DNA of 64,000 nucleotides from Thermoproteota archaeon (GTDB taxonomy: Archaea > Korarchaeota > Korarchaeia > Korarchaeales > Korarchaeaceae). Under the pieces are notes generated by a model, which was not told the origin of the DNA, made no database searches, and worked only from the letters and a program-made list of their open reading frames with translations. This document shows, one piece after another, positions 14,846 through 22,692 of this stretch (its first letter is position 1; every line of letters begins with the position of its first letter). The DNA lies in NCBI GenBank assembly GCA_027491415.1, contig JAOZFH010000007.1:1-64000 (forward strand). The letters run 5' to 3'. A program made the translations under genes and the position numbers.

Positions 14846-16783
14846 ATGGATTCGGAGTCGATCGGAGTTGCCGGGAAGTACGGCGGCTGGGCCGGTCAAA
14901 TCCTTTGGGTCGACCTGAGCAGACAGAAGGTCGTGCCAAAGCCGCTGGACGAGGAGCTGGCGCTGAACTACCTCGGGGGAACGGGGTTCGCGGCCAGGTG
15001 GCTCTTCGACCTGGTCGGACCGGAGGTGGACCCGTTCAGCCCGGACAACGTCTTCATACTGGCCACGGGGGTTCTCACCGGGACGATATTCCCCCAGGCC
15101 AGCAGGCACATAGTCGCCGCCAAGTCCCCGCTCACCGACGTCTACGGCGAGGCCCACGCCGCCGGGCACTTCGGCGCCGAACTCAAGTTCGCCGGATTCG
15201 ACGCGGTCGTGGTCACCGGCAGGTCTGACAAGCCGGTCTACATATACATCGAGGACGGGAAGGCCGAGATAAAGGACGCCAGCCACCTGTGGGGGAGGAC
15301 GACCTACGAAGCGGAGGAGATTATCAAGGAGGAGATCGGAGACAGGCAGGTCAAGGCGGCGCTGATAGGGCAGGCCGGCGAGAACCTGGTGAGGTTTGCC
15401 GGCGTCTTCAACGACCACGGCAGGGCCGCGGCTAGGGCCGGCATCGGCGCCGTCATGGGCTCCAAGAGGCTCAAGGCCATCGCGGCCAGGGGTTACAGAC
15501 CCATCAAGGTGGCCAGGCCCGACGAGTTCTACGAGACCATGATCGAATACGGCAAGAGGATGCTCGCCCACCCGTTCACGCCGGACAGGGTGAAGTACGG
15601 CACCAACAGCCTGGTTGAGCTCATGCAGGCCATAGGCAGGCTGCCGGCGTACAACCACAGGGAGGGCGTGTTCGACGAGTGGGAGAAGATCTCCGGGGAG
15701 AGGGTGACGAGGGAGTACCTGCTCAAGCCAAAGGCAGACTTCGCCTGCTATCAGAGGTGCGGCCGGTTCGTCCGAGTGCCCTCCGGCAAGTACGCCATGG
15801 TAGGTAAGGGGCCCGAGTACGAGGGTCTGGACGCGCTGGGGGCCAACGTGGGGAACAGCGACCTGGAGGCCCTGATCTACGCCAACCACCTGTGCAACCT
15901 CTACGGGATGGACGTCATATCCGCCGGAGGGGTCATAGCCTGGGCCATGGAGTGCTGGGAGAACGGCCTCCTCACCAAGGAGGACACTGGCGGTCTGGAG
16001 CTCGAGTGGGGAGACCCTGAGCTGATAGTCCAGCTGATCGAGATGATCGCCCTTAGGAAGGGCTTCGGGGACCTACTGGCCGAGGGCGTCTACCGGGCCG
16101 CCAAGAAGATCGGGAGGGGAACTGAGAAGTACGCGATGCACGTGAAGAAGATGGAGATAGCTGCGCAGGACGGCAGGGCCCAGAAGAGCATGGGGCTGGC
16201 TCACGCTACCTCCAACAGGGGTGCTGACCACCTCTACGCGTTCCCGGTGCTGGACGAGGTGGGTTTCGAGAAGGACATAGTCGAGAGGTTCGGAGAGCAG
16301 TACCTCCCCGAGATGACGGACAGGTTGAACCCCAAGTACAAGGGCATCATGGTGGCGGAGCTGGAGGACTTCGGGGCCGTGGTCGAGGCCGTGGGCGTGT
16401 GCAAGTACGGCACCATAATCCCGCCGGTCTTCTTCTACCCGGACCTGGCGGAGGCCCTGACGCTGGTGACCGGGAAGAAGTACACGGAGGCCGACCTAAG
16501 GCTAATCGGCGCCAGGATCGTGAACCTCCAGAGGCTGTTCAACGTGAGGGAGGGTCTGACTAGGAAGGACGACACGCTGCCGGGCAGGTTCACCAAGGAG
16601 CCAATGCCGAGGGGGCCTGCCAAGGGACAGGTGGTGGAGCTCGACCAGATGCTGGACGAGTACTACCAGTACAGGAACTGGGACGTGAAGACTGGCATCC
16701 CCAGAAAGAGCCTCCTGTCAGAGCTTGGCCTGGAGAAGGAGGCAGAGGAGCTCGAGCGGCGGGGGATAAGGATCCCGCCGTGA
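14846..16783 (+). CDS. Aldehyde:ferredoxin oxidoreductase family protein, AOR 3 with an aspartate in the cluster motif
   Basis: About 645 residues from ATG 14846 (GGGAGGTG upstream; GTG 14834 is an alternative). It is clearly AOR family: GWAGQILWVDL, the GIGAVMGSKRLKAIAA segment, QDGRAQ and RGADH. Unlike AOR 1 and 2, the first cysteine of the [4Fe-4S] motif is an aspartate: D298-F-A-C301-Y-Q-R-C305, while the fourth cysteine is kept (GVCKYGTIIPP). The histidine of QDGRAH is glutamine. It has no small subunit of its own directly upstream; the amidohydrolase sits there. It probably acts on another compound or works as a single subunit. The operon ends here with a hairpin terminator. Confidence 0.87.
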   Translation: MDSESIGVAGKYGGWAGQILWVDLSRQKVVPKPLDEELALNYLGGTGFAARWLFDLVGPEVDPFSPDNVFILATGVLTGTIFPQASRHIVAAKSPLTDVYGEAHAAGHFGAELKFAGFDAVVVTGRSDKPVYIYIEDGKAEIKDASHLWGRTTYEAEEIIKEEIGDRQVKAALIGQAGENLVRFAGVFNDHGRAAARAGIGAVMGSKRLKAIAARGYRPIKVARPDEFYETMIEYGKRMLAHPFTPDRVKYGTNSLVELMQAIGRLPAYNHREGVFDEWEKISGERVTREYLLKPKADFACYQRCGRFVRVPSGKYAMVGKGPEYEGLDALGANVGNSDLEALIYANHLCNLYGMDVISAGGVIAWAMECWENGLLTKEDTGGLELEWGDPELIVQLIEMIALRKGFGDLLAEGVYRAAKKIGRGTEKYAMHVKKMEIAAQDGRAQKSMGLAHATSNRGADHLYAFPVLDEVGFEKDIVERFGEQYLPEMTDRLNPKYKGIMVAELEDFGAVVEAVGVCKYGTIIPPVFFYPDLAEALTLVTGKKYTEADLRLIGARIVNLQRLFNVREGLTRKDDTLPGRFTKEPMPRGPAKGQVVELDQMLDEYYQYRNWDVKTGIPRKSLLSELGLEKEAEELERRGIRIPP

Positions 16784-16788
16784 TTTTT

Positions 16789-16821
16789 GTGGGGCCGAGG
16801 GGCTCCCCACACCCACTTTTT
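16789..16821 (+). terminator. Hairpin terminator of the AOR operon
   Basis: GTGGGG (16789-16794) pairs with CCCCAC (16805-16810) around a ten-base loop, followed by a five-T run at 16817-16821. It begins six bases after the AOR 3 stop. Confidence 0.6.
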
Positions 16822-16891
16822 GGTCTTTCCCCTCAATGCGATGAGGCCCCTCACGCAGCCTCCCGGAAGAGCTACCCGCCGACCGAATCCA

Positions 16892-16899
16892 TTTTTATG
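16892..16899 (+). promoter_or_regulatory. TATA-like box of the APC permease gene
   Basis: TTTTTATG stands about 35-40 bases before the open frame of the permease becomes credible (CTG 16931) and about 100 bases before its first ATG (16994). The short distance to the CTG is one reason to place the start upstream of that ATG. Confidence 0.45.
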
Positions 16900-16930
16900 A
16901 CGAGTACGCGACCCAGGCCGGGGATTCAGC

Positions 16931-18787
16931 CTGACTGAGGGAGAGCGGGAGGTCTCCCTGAAGAGGGACGTCGGCTGGTTTGGCTCCTTCGCCATGGGCT
17001 ACGCCGATGTGGGCGCTGACGTATTCATAGCCCTAGGCCTCGTGGCAGCCTACGCGGCCGGAGGGCTTCCCCTAGCCTTCTCCCTCGCGGCGATAGCCTA
17101 CGTCCTCACGGGACTCGTCTACGCAGAGCTCTCCTCTACCTACCCGTACGCGGGCGGGGCGCAGGTCTATGCTGCGAGGGGGCTGGGGGATCCAGCTGGA
17201 TTCGTCGCCGGATGGGCCCTCCTTCTGAGCTACACGGTGGACATCGCCCTGTTCTCCATGGCCTCAGCTGGCTACCTATCCTACTTCTTCCCTCAAATAG
17301 CCTCCTTCTCTCACCGCGTGCTCGGTGTGGAGCTGAACGGGTTCGCCGCGTGCTCCATAGTCATGATACTGGCTCTGATAGGTCTCAACGTGCTAGGGAT
17401 CAGGGAGTCCTCTCGGCTGAACGAGATAATGGTCTCCCTCGGCTTGGCCGTTCAGGGCGCCCTCCTGCTGATCGGCCTCGCCTACATGAGAGCCGACACG
17501 CTCAGGGAGAACCTCCGGGAGGTCGGCTACCCTGGGGTGAGGGAGGAGGTCGCCTACCTGCCCGGAATCGGCGTGAGGGAGCAGAACTTCATCTACGGCA
17601 CCACGCTGGCCATGAGCTCCTTCATAGGCGTGGAGTCTATCGCCCAGGCAGCTGAAGAGATAAAGAGGCCCTACAAATGGATCCCACTGGCCACCAAGCT
17701 CTCGGTGGTGGCCGTCCTGGTTTTCGCGCTCGGACTCTCTCTGGTGGGAGTTGGGACCGTCGGCTGGCGGCCCCTGGCCGAGAACGCGGAAAGGCCCCTC
17801 ACGGTCTTGGCGGAATCCCTCCCCGTGATCAGGGGAGTTGCCCCGGCGCTGGTGGCCGCCACCGGATTCGTGATCAACCTGGTCTCGGCGAACACCGGGA
17901 TAATCGGCGTCTCAAGAGTGGTCTACTCCATGGGCAGGTTCCAGCTGATGCCCTCCTGGTTCAAGGCCATACATCCTAGGTTCAGGACGCCGATCAGGAC
18001 GATAGTCCTCTTCGGCCTCCTCGGAGGGCTCTTGACGCTGCTCGGCAGCCTTGAGAAGATCGCGGACGTGTACGCCTTCGGGGCCCTTGCTTCTTACGTC
18101 TTGGTAAATGTCTCCATGATCCGGCTCAGGGAGATAGATAGGGATGCCTACCGGCCGTGGAAGGCGCCGGGCTCCATTGAGGTGGGCGGGAGAGAGATCC
18201 CCCTGGTGGGCCTCATGGGCGCCCTGGCCACGGGCATCATGTTCGTCCTAGTGGCGGCCCTCCACCCTGTGGGCCGGTCGCTGGGCACGGCGTGGTTCGT
18301 GGTAGGCCTCGCGGTCTTCGCGGCCTATCGGACGGCAGTGGGCCTGCCGATCACAGGGAGGATAAGTGGAGAGATGTCCAGGCCCGCCAACTACCTCATG
18401 GACGCCCTTGTGCTCTTCAGACCCTACGACGATCCGGAGAAGGTGGCGCGCGCTGTCGCGGAGGGCCTCAGGGGCAGGTTCAGGGTCCACCTGCTCAGCG
18501 TCGTTAACCCCGCGGGCATGTCGCCCGACGAGCTCTCCGACGAGGCTGGCAGAATCCTTACCTCACTTGAGGAAACCGCCAAGAGGCTCAGATCCCGGGG
18601 GATCCTCGTGACGACTTCGGTCATGTACGGCGAGCCAGTGGAAGTGGCCGTCATGGAGGGCTCGAGCGACAGGTACGACCTCGTCGTGGTGCTCACATCG
18701 AGGCGAGCCATGAAGTCTAAAGAGAGGGGCCTGGCCAGGGTAGTGTCGGCGAGGCTTCCCGGGAAGGTGTTGGTCCTCAGGAGGTGA
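16931..18787 (+). CDS. APC-family amino acid permease with C-terminal UspA-like domain
   Basis: A secondary transporter of the amino acid-polyamine-organocation superfamily with about twelve membrane helices, followed after residue ~470 by a soluble UspA-like domain (FRPYDDPEKVARA... through a RLPGKVLVLRR end). The first ATG (16994) would cut into helix 1. The frame upstream reads LTEGEREVSLKRDVGWFGSF before that methionine, which looks like the normal permease N-terminus, so I placed the start at CTG 16931; no ATG, GTG or TTG exists in frame between the stop at 16898 and 16994. It overlaps or abuts the two small genes downstream, which encode a RAM-domain and a UspA protein. It probably imports an amino acid or amine. 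Confidence 0.72.
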   Translation: MTEGEREVSLKRDVGWFGSFAMGYADVGADVFIALGLVAAYAAGGLPLAFSLAAIAYVLTGLVYAELSSTYPYAGGAQVYAARGLGDPAGFVAGWALLLSYTVDIALFSMASAGYLSYFFPQIASFSHRVLGVELNGFAACSIVMILALIGLNVLGIRESSRLNEIMVSLGLAVQGALLLIGLAYMRADTLRENLREVGYPGVREEVAYLPGIGVREQNFIYGTTLAMSSFIGVESIAQAAEEIKRPYKWIPLATKLSVVAVLVFALGLSLVGVGTVGWRPLAENAERPLTVLAESLPVIRGVAPALVAATGFVINLVSANTGIIGVSRVVYSMGRFQLMPSWFKAIHPRFRTPIRTIVLFGLLGGLLTLLGSLEKIADVYAFGALASYVLVNVSMIRLREIDRDAYRPWKAPGSIEVGGREIPLVGLMGALATGIMFVLVAALHPVGRSLGTAWFVVGLAVFAAYRTAVGLPITGRISGEMSRPANYLMDALVLFRPYDDPEKVARAVAEGLRGRFRVHLLSVVNPAGMSPDELSDEAGRILTSLEETAKRLRSRGILVTTSVMYGEPVEVAVMEGSSDRYDLVVVLTSRRAMKSKERGLARVVSARLPGKVLVLRR

Positions 18788-18792
18788 GTTCC

Positions 18793-19053
18793 ATGCTCGT
18801 GATAATCAACCTCTATGTTGAAGCGAAGTATCTGGAGTCTCTAGTTGACGAGCTCAAGCAGATGCCTGAGGTGGTCGACCTGTTCGAGGTCACGGGAGAC
18901 CAAGACTTGGTCTTGATAGTCGAGGCCGAGTCCATCGAGCACTTCAGGAGCGTACTCGTGAAGAGGATCCTCAAGAAGCAGGGCATCAACGGCTCCAACA
19001 GCCTAGTTGTGCTCCACACCCACAAGAGGATGGGGAGGCTGTTGGAGGAGTGA
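18793..19053 (+). CDS. Stand-alone Lrp/AsnC ligand-binding (RAM) domain protein
   Basis: An 86-residue protein with the ferredoxin-like RAM fold of Lrp/AsnC regulators (LVIINLYVEAKY at the start, VVDLFEVTGDQDLVLIVEAE in the centre) but no helix-turn-helix. Such proteins bind amino acids and form ring oligomers, acting as sensors or partners of full regulators. ATG 18793 follows AGGAGGTGAG; the frame also opens at GTG 18784. Its place between an amino acid permease and a UspA protein suggests that it senses the transported ligand. Confidence 0.78.
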   Translation: MLVIINLYVEAKYLESLVDELKQMPEVVDLFEVTGDQDLVLIVEAESIEHFRSVLVKRILKKQGINGSNSLVVLHTHKRMGRLLEE

Positions 19054-19496
19054 GCGAAGGAGGCAAGAGGGTCCTAGTCCTCTTAGATGAGCCCGTCAGC
19101 GCGGAGTGCCTCGTGGGCCTCCTGGCCGGGACCCTCGGACTGACCTCGGCGGAGGTGACCCTCCTCCACGTGGTGACGGTGCCCAGGACGAGCCCCCTCG
19201 AGACCTCTGCCCTGAGGGAGCCCTCGCGCGAGGCGCTCGAGTGGCTCGATGCGCTGGCCAGCAGGCTGGCAGAGCACGGCCTGGCGGCCAGGGCCAGGGT
19301 GGCCATATCAAGGGACGTCGAGACCGCCCTGGTCGAGTCGGCGGAGGGGCAGGACCTGATGATCATTCCGACCCGGTCTATGGGGTCGGGCCTGCTGAGG
19401 GCCCTCCGGGGGTGCCCAGCGGAGAAGCTCGCTGATAGCATCAGAATTCCGGTGGTGCTCGTGAGCAGAGACCTCATGACCTGCCCGAACCTTTAG
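19050..19496 (+). CDS. UspA-like protein
   Basis: A 148-residue universal-stress-type protein: RVLVLLDEPVSAECLV first strand, VTLLHVVTVP second strand, and DLMIIPTRSMGSG before a final RIPVVLVSR strand. The classic ATP-binding G-2x-G-9x-G(S/T) pattern is only partly visible. GTG 19050 overlaps the RAM gene stop by four bases. Together with the UspA-like tail of the permease this gives two Usp modules in one operon, suggesting nucleotide-dependent control of transport. It ends 23 bases inside the convergent M20 gene. Confidence 0.65.
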   Translation: MSEGGKRVLVLLDEPVSAECLVGLLAGTLGLTSAEVTLLHVVTVPRTSPLETSALREPSREALEWLDALASRLAEHGLAARARVAISRDVETALVESAEGQDLMIIPTRSMGSGLLRALRGCPAEKLADSIRIPVVLVSRDLMTCPNL

Positions 19497-20604
19497 GCAG
19501 GTGGGTCTCTGCCAGCCTCACTATCCTCGCGTAACCCTCTGCGGCCGCCCTTAGGTCGGCCACCCTGACCCTTTCGTTCGGCCTGTGGGCCAGGGTCTCG
19601 TCGCCGGGCCCGTACCCGATTGTCAGGATGCCCGCCTCTCCAGCAGTGTAGGAGCCGTCCGTCCCGAACCTCCACGTTACCAAGTCGCCCCCCAGCTCCC
19701 TGGCCGCCAGGCTGGCGAAGTCGCTGGGCATGTACCACGCCGGGAAGTACGCCCTCACCCGGTTCTCAAGGCCGGTGTAGCACCTTATGGTCTTGGTGAC
19801 GACCGAGGCCTCGACCCCTGGCCTCAGTAACCTCATCCTGGACAGGATCGACTCGAGCGTCTCGTCCGGCACCATCCTGTAGTCCAGCAGGGCCTCGCAG
19901 GCGTCTGGGATGACGGGAATGACCCCGGGCGAGCAGCGTATCGCGACCGGCGCGACGGAGGATCTCCCCAGGACCTCGTGCTCAGGTAGCTCGCACGAAA
20001 TCTCCCTGAGCCTGACCAGCGCCTCCACCAACTTGTAGAGCGCGCTGTCCCCCAGGTCGGGCATGCTGGAATGGGCCGTCCTTCCCCCCGCGGAGAGCCT
20101 GATCTCGACCCTCCCCCTGTGCCCCACCGCTACGTTGAGTCTCGTGGCCTCCCCCAGGACCACGAGATCTGGCCTTATTCCGGCCTCCTCGAGGAACATC
20201 CTGATTCCGAAGCCCTCCTGGTCCTCCTCGTGCACCACGAAGGCCATGTACACGTCGGCGTCCAGCGAGTCCAGCAGGGGCGCGGAGTGCACCATGGCCG
20301 CTATGGCCCCCTTCATGTCAACGGAGCCCCTGCCGAACAGCCAGCCGTCCCGAACCTCCCCAGAGAACGGGTCGACCCTCCACTCTCCCACCCTCCCCGG
20401 GGGGACGGTGTCCATGTGTCCCTCTAGCACTACCACGGGCCCGGCTCCGGACCCCCTGATCAGCCCGCCGACGTTTCCAGCTCCGTCTATCCACGTCCTG
20501 TCGAATCCCAGTGAGTTCATCTCATCTCGGATCAGGCCAGCGACCTCACCCTCATCCCCCGAGAGGCTGGGAGTCTGGACAAGCCTGGAGCAGAACTGTA
20601 TCAC
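19474..20604 (-). CDS. ygeY: YgeY-like M20 family metallohydrolase
   Basis: A 376-residue M20 zinc hydrolase. Metal residues are in GHMDTVPPG (His, Asp), the EE pair of VVHEEDQEGFG, GEAT, and the late histidine in DETLAHRPNE. Segments such as GIRPDLVVLGEATRL, GHRGRVEIRL, HSSMPDLGDSALYKL, TWRFGTDG and IGYGPGDETLAHRPNE resemble bacterial YgeY, a hydrolase of the anaerobic purine-degradation cluster, rather than DapE or ArgE. The start is GTG 20604; an in-frame CTG 30 bases upstream, after GGAGGGG, is an alternative. It diverges from carbamate kinase across a small promoter region with paired palindromes. The true substrate is inferred. Confidence 0.66.
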   Translation of the reverse strand: MIQFCSRLVQTPSLSGDEGEVAGLIRDEMNSLGFDRTWIDGAGNVGGLIRGSGAGPVVVLEGHMDTVPPGRVGEWRVDPFSGEVRDGWLFGRGSVDMKGAIAAMVHSAPLLDSLDADVYMAFVVHEEDQEGFGIRMFLEEAGIRPDLVVLGEATRLNVAVGHRGRVEIRLSAGGRTAHSSMPDLGDSALYKLVEALVRLREISCELPEHEVLGRSSVAPVAIRCSPGVIPVIPDACEALLDYRMVPDETLESILSRMRLLRPGVEASVVTKTIRCYTGLENRVRAYFPAWYMPSDFASLAARELGGDLVTWRFGTDGSYTAGEAGILTIGYGPGDETLAHRPNERVRVADLRAAAEGYARIVRLAETHLPKGSGRS

Positions 20605-20632
20605 CTCCTCTCTGCCGCTCAGGCCCCCTCCA

Positions 20633-20680
20633 CCCTCCGAGGGCGGATTGGGTGCATGTTTTTAACCCTCCGGAGGGCGG
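20633..20680. promoter_or_regulatory. Divergent promoter with two palindromic elements (ygeY-like / carbamate kinase)
   Basis: A central TTTTTAA (20659-20665), which reads as a TATA-like box on both strands, is flanked by CCCTCCGAGGGCGG (20633-20646) and CCCTCCGGAGGGCGG (20666-20680). Both are near-perfect palindromes with centres about 33 bp apart. They would cover the likely start of minus-strand transcription and the -20 region of the plus strand. A shared repressor or activator site is a reasonable reading. Confidence 0.4.
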
Positions 20681-20709
20681 CGCTTCCCGCGTCTCGGAGG
20701 TGAAGGCGC

Positions 20710-21675
20710 TTGACCGACTTGGGGAAGAGGATACTGATCGCCCTGGGCGGAAACGCCATCAAGCAGGCTCACGAGAAGGGCACCTATGAGGAGCAGCTCC
20801 GCAACGTGGAGAAGACCGCCGCCCAGCTGGCCAAGCTCGTGCAGAGGGGGTACCACCTGGCCATAACCCACGGGAACGGCCCTCAGGTGGGCGCCCTCCT
20901 GATTCAGCAAGAGGAGGGGCAGAGGCTCGGGATCCCGCCCCAGCCCATGGACGTGTGCGGCGCCATGACCCAAGGTCAGATAGGGTACATGCTCCAGCAG
21001 GCCCTCATGAACGAGTTCAGGAAGATAGGCTTGGACAAGCTCGCGGCCACCGTGGTGACTAGGGTGCTCGTTCGGAAGGACGATCCCGACTTCCAAGACC
21101 CGTCCAAGCCCGTAGGCCCGTTCTACGACGAGGAGACCGCCAAGAAGCTCGCTGAGGAGAGGGGATGGGTCATCAAGAAGGTGAAGCCCAATGCGGACAA
21201 GCCCTACAGGAGGGTGGTTCCCTCCCCAGATCCCATCAGGCCGCTAGAGGCCGACGCGATCAAGAAGCTCTACGACAGCGGCATCATAGTGATCGCCAGC
21301 GGAGGCGGCGGGATACCGGTCATCGAGGAGGACGGGAAGATCAAGGGCGTCGAGGCGGTCATCGACAAGGACCTCGCCGGCGAGAGGATGGCCGAGGTCC
21401 TTGGCGTCGACATCTTCATGATCCTCACCGACGTGGAGAAGGTCAAGCTGAACTACGGGAAGCCTGACGAGAGGGAAATAGACAGGATGACCGTCTCCGA
21501 GGCGAAGAAGTACTACGAGGAGGGCCACTTCCTGCCCGGCAGCATGGGCCCGAAGGTCAAGGCCTGCATCAGGTTCGTCGAGGAGGCCGGCGGGAAGGCC
21601 GCTATAATCACCCACTTGGAGAAGGCCCTCGACGCTCTGGAGGGGAAGACCGGGACCTGGATAGTCCCGGACTGA
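20710..21675 (+). CDS. arcC: Carbamate kinase
   Basis: A 321-residue carbamate kinase, which makes ATP from carbamoyl phosphate and ADP, releasing carbamate (ammonia plus CO2). Family marks: LIALGGNAI at the start, THGNGPQVG, the [18 protein letters not shown] region, the ASGGGGIPV loop, and the [14 protein letters not shown] segment. The start is TTG 20710 after GGAGGTGAAGG. It is the energy-conserving last step of purine, allantoin and arginine fermentations, so beside the YgeY-like and SsnA-like genes it supports a ureide-degrading route. No carbamoyltransferase is visible in the window. Confidence 0.92.
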   Translation: MTDLGKRILIALGGNAIKQAHEKGTYEEQLRNVEKTAAQLAKLVQRGYHLAITHGNGPQVGALLIQQEEGQRLGIPPQPMDVCGAMTQGQIGYMLQQALMNEFRKIGLDKLAATVVTRVLVRKDDPDFQDPSKPVGPFYDEETAKKLAEERGWVIKKVKPNADKPYRRVVPSPDPIRPLEADAIKKLYDSGIIVIASGGGGIPVIEEDGKIKGVEAVIDKDLAGERMAEVLGVDIFMILTDVEKVKLNYGKPDEREIDRMTVSEAKKYYEEGHFLPGSMGPKVKACIRFVEEAGGKAAIITHLEKALDALEGKTGTWIVPD

Positions 21676-21727
21676 ACCCTCCCGCACCTATTTCTGTGTC
21701 ACCCGCCCTGGCCCCCTCGGTGTTGAT

Positions 21728-22660
21728 TTGAGGGCGGCGGTGATCGGGGGAGGGCGCGTCAGGTTCGTCCCGGATTACAAGGACCCTAGGCCCCGGCCAG
21801 GCGAGGTCCTGGTTAGGATCAAGCTCGCGGGGATATGCGGGACGGACCTGGAACTCCTCAGGGGCTACAAGGGATTCTCCGGGGTCACGGGACACGAGTT
21901 CGTTGGCGTGGCCCAGTCCGGAAAGTACGCCGGGAGGAGGGTGGTCGGAGAGATCAACGTCGGCTGCGGCGAGTGTGAGTTCTGCAGGGCCGGCGTGAGG
22001 GAGCACTGCCTCCGCAGAGAGGTAATAGGCCTCACCAGAGACGGCGCCATGGCCGAGCTCGTAGCAATGCCCGAGGAGAACCTCCATCCAGTCCCAGATG
22101 AGGTTCCAGACGAGGCGGCTGTGTTCACAGAGCCCCTGGCGGCGGCCTTGAGGGTGCTGGAGTCCGCACGGGTGAGGCCCAGAGATCGGGTGGTTGTCCT
22201 GGGGGCGGGCAGGCTGGGCCAGCTGGTGGCGAGGGTCCTGGCCCTCACGGGGTGCAGGCTCACCGTTATCGACAGGAACGATTGGAAGCTCGGCCTCCTC
22301 CGCGGACTGGGAGCGGAGCTCCGGAGCAGCGCGGAGGGGATTGAGAATGCGGCCGACATGGTCGTCGAGTGCACCGGCAGGCCAGAAGGTCTGAAGACGG
22401 CCCTGCGCCTGGTCAAACCGATGGGGACGGTCGTCCTGAAGTCCACCACCGCGGAGGGCGCCGAGGTCGACCCATCCCTGGTGGTGAAGGAGGTGGGGGT
22501 AGTGGGGAGCAGGTGCGGGCCATTTGAGCCGGCGATTTCGCTCCTCAGACGCGGGCTGGTGAGGGTGGACGACCTGATCTCATCGATTTATCCTCTGGAA
22601 AGGGTCGAGGAGGCCTTCGAGGAGGCCAGTAGGTCAATGAAGGTGCTCCTTCGGGTCTGA
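21728..22660 (+). CDS. Zinc-dependent medium-chain alcohol/polyol dehydrogenase
   Basis: A 310-residue MDR-family dehydrogenase. The catalytic zinc site is in GICGTDLELL and GHEFVG, the structural zinc site in GCGECEFCRAGVREHC, and the nucleotide fold begins VVVLGAGRLGQL. It would interconvert a secondary alcohol and a ketone with NAD(P). It is shorter than the usual ~340 residues. The start TTG 21728 has no clear ribosome site; GTG 21740 is possible but would remove the first strand. The substrate cannot be told. Confidence 0.8.
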   Translation: MRAAVIGGGRVRFVPDYKDPRPRPGEVLVRIKLAGICGTDLELLRGYKGFSGVTGHEFVGVAQSGKYAGRRVVGEINVGCGECEFCRAGVREHCLRREVIGLTRDGAMAELVAMPEENLHPVPDEVPDEAAVFTEPLAAALRVLESARVRPRDRVVVLGAGRLGQLVARVLALTGCRLTVIDRNDWKLGLLRGLGAELRSSAEGIENAADMVVECTGRPEGLKTALRLVKPMGTVVLKSTTAEGAEVDPSLVVKEVGVVGSRCGPFEPAISLLRRGLVRVDDLISSIYPLERVEEAFEEASRSMKVLLRV

Positions 22661-22692
22661 CCGGTCGACTACTCGACGGGGACCTCGGCAGA

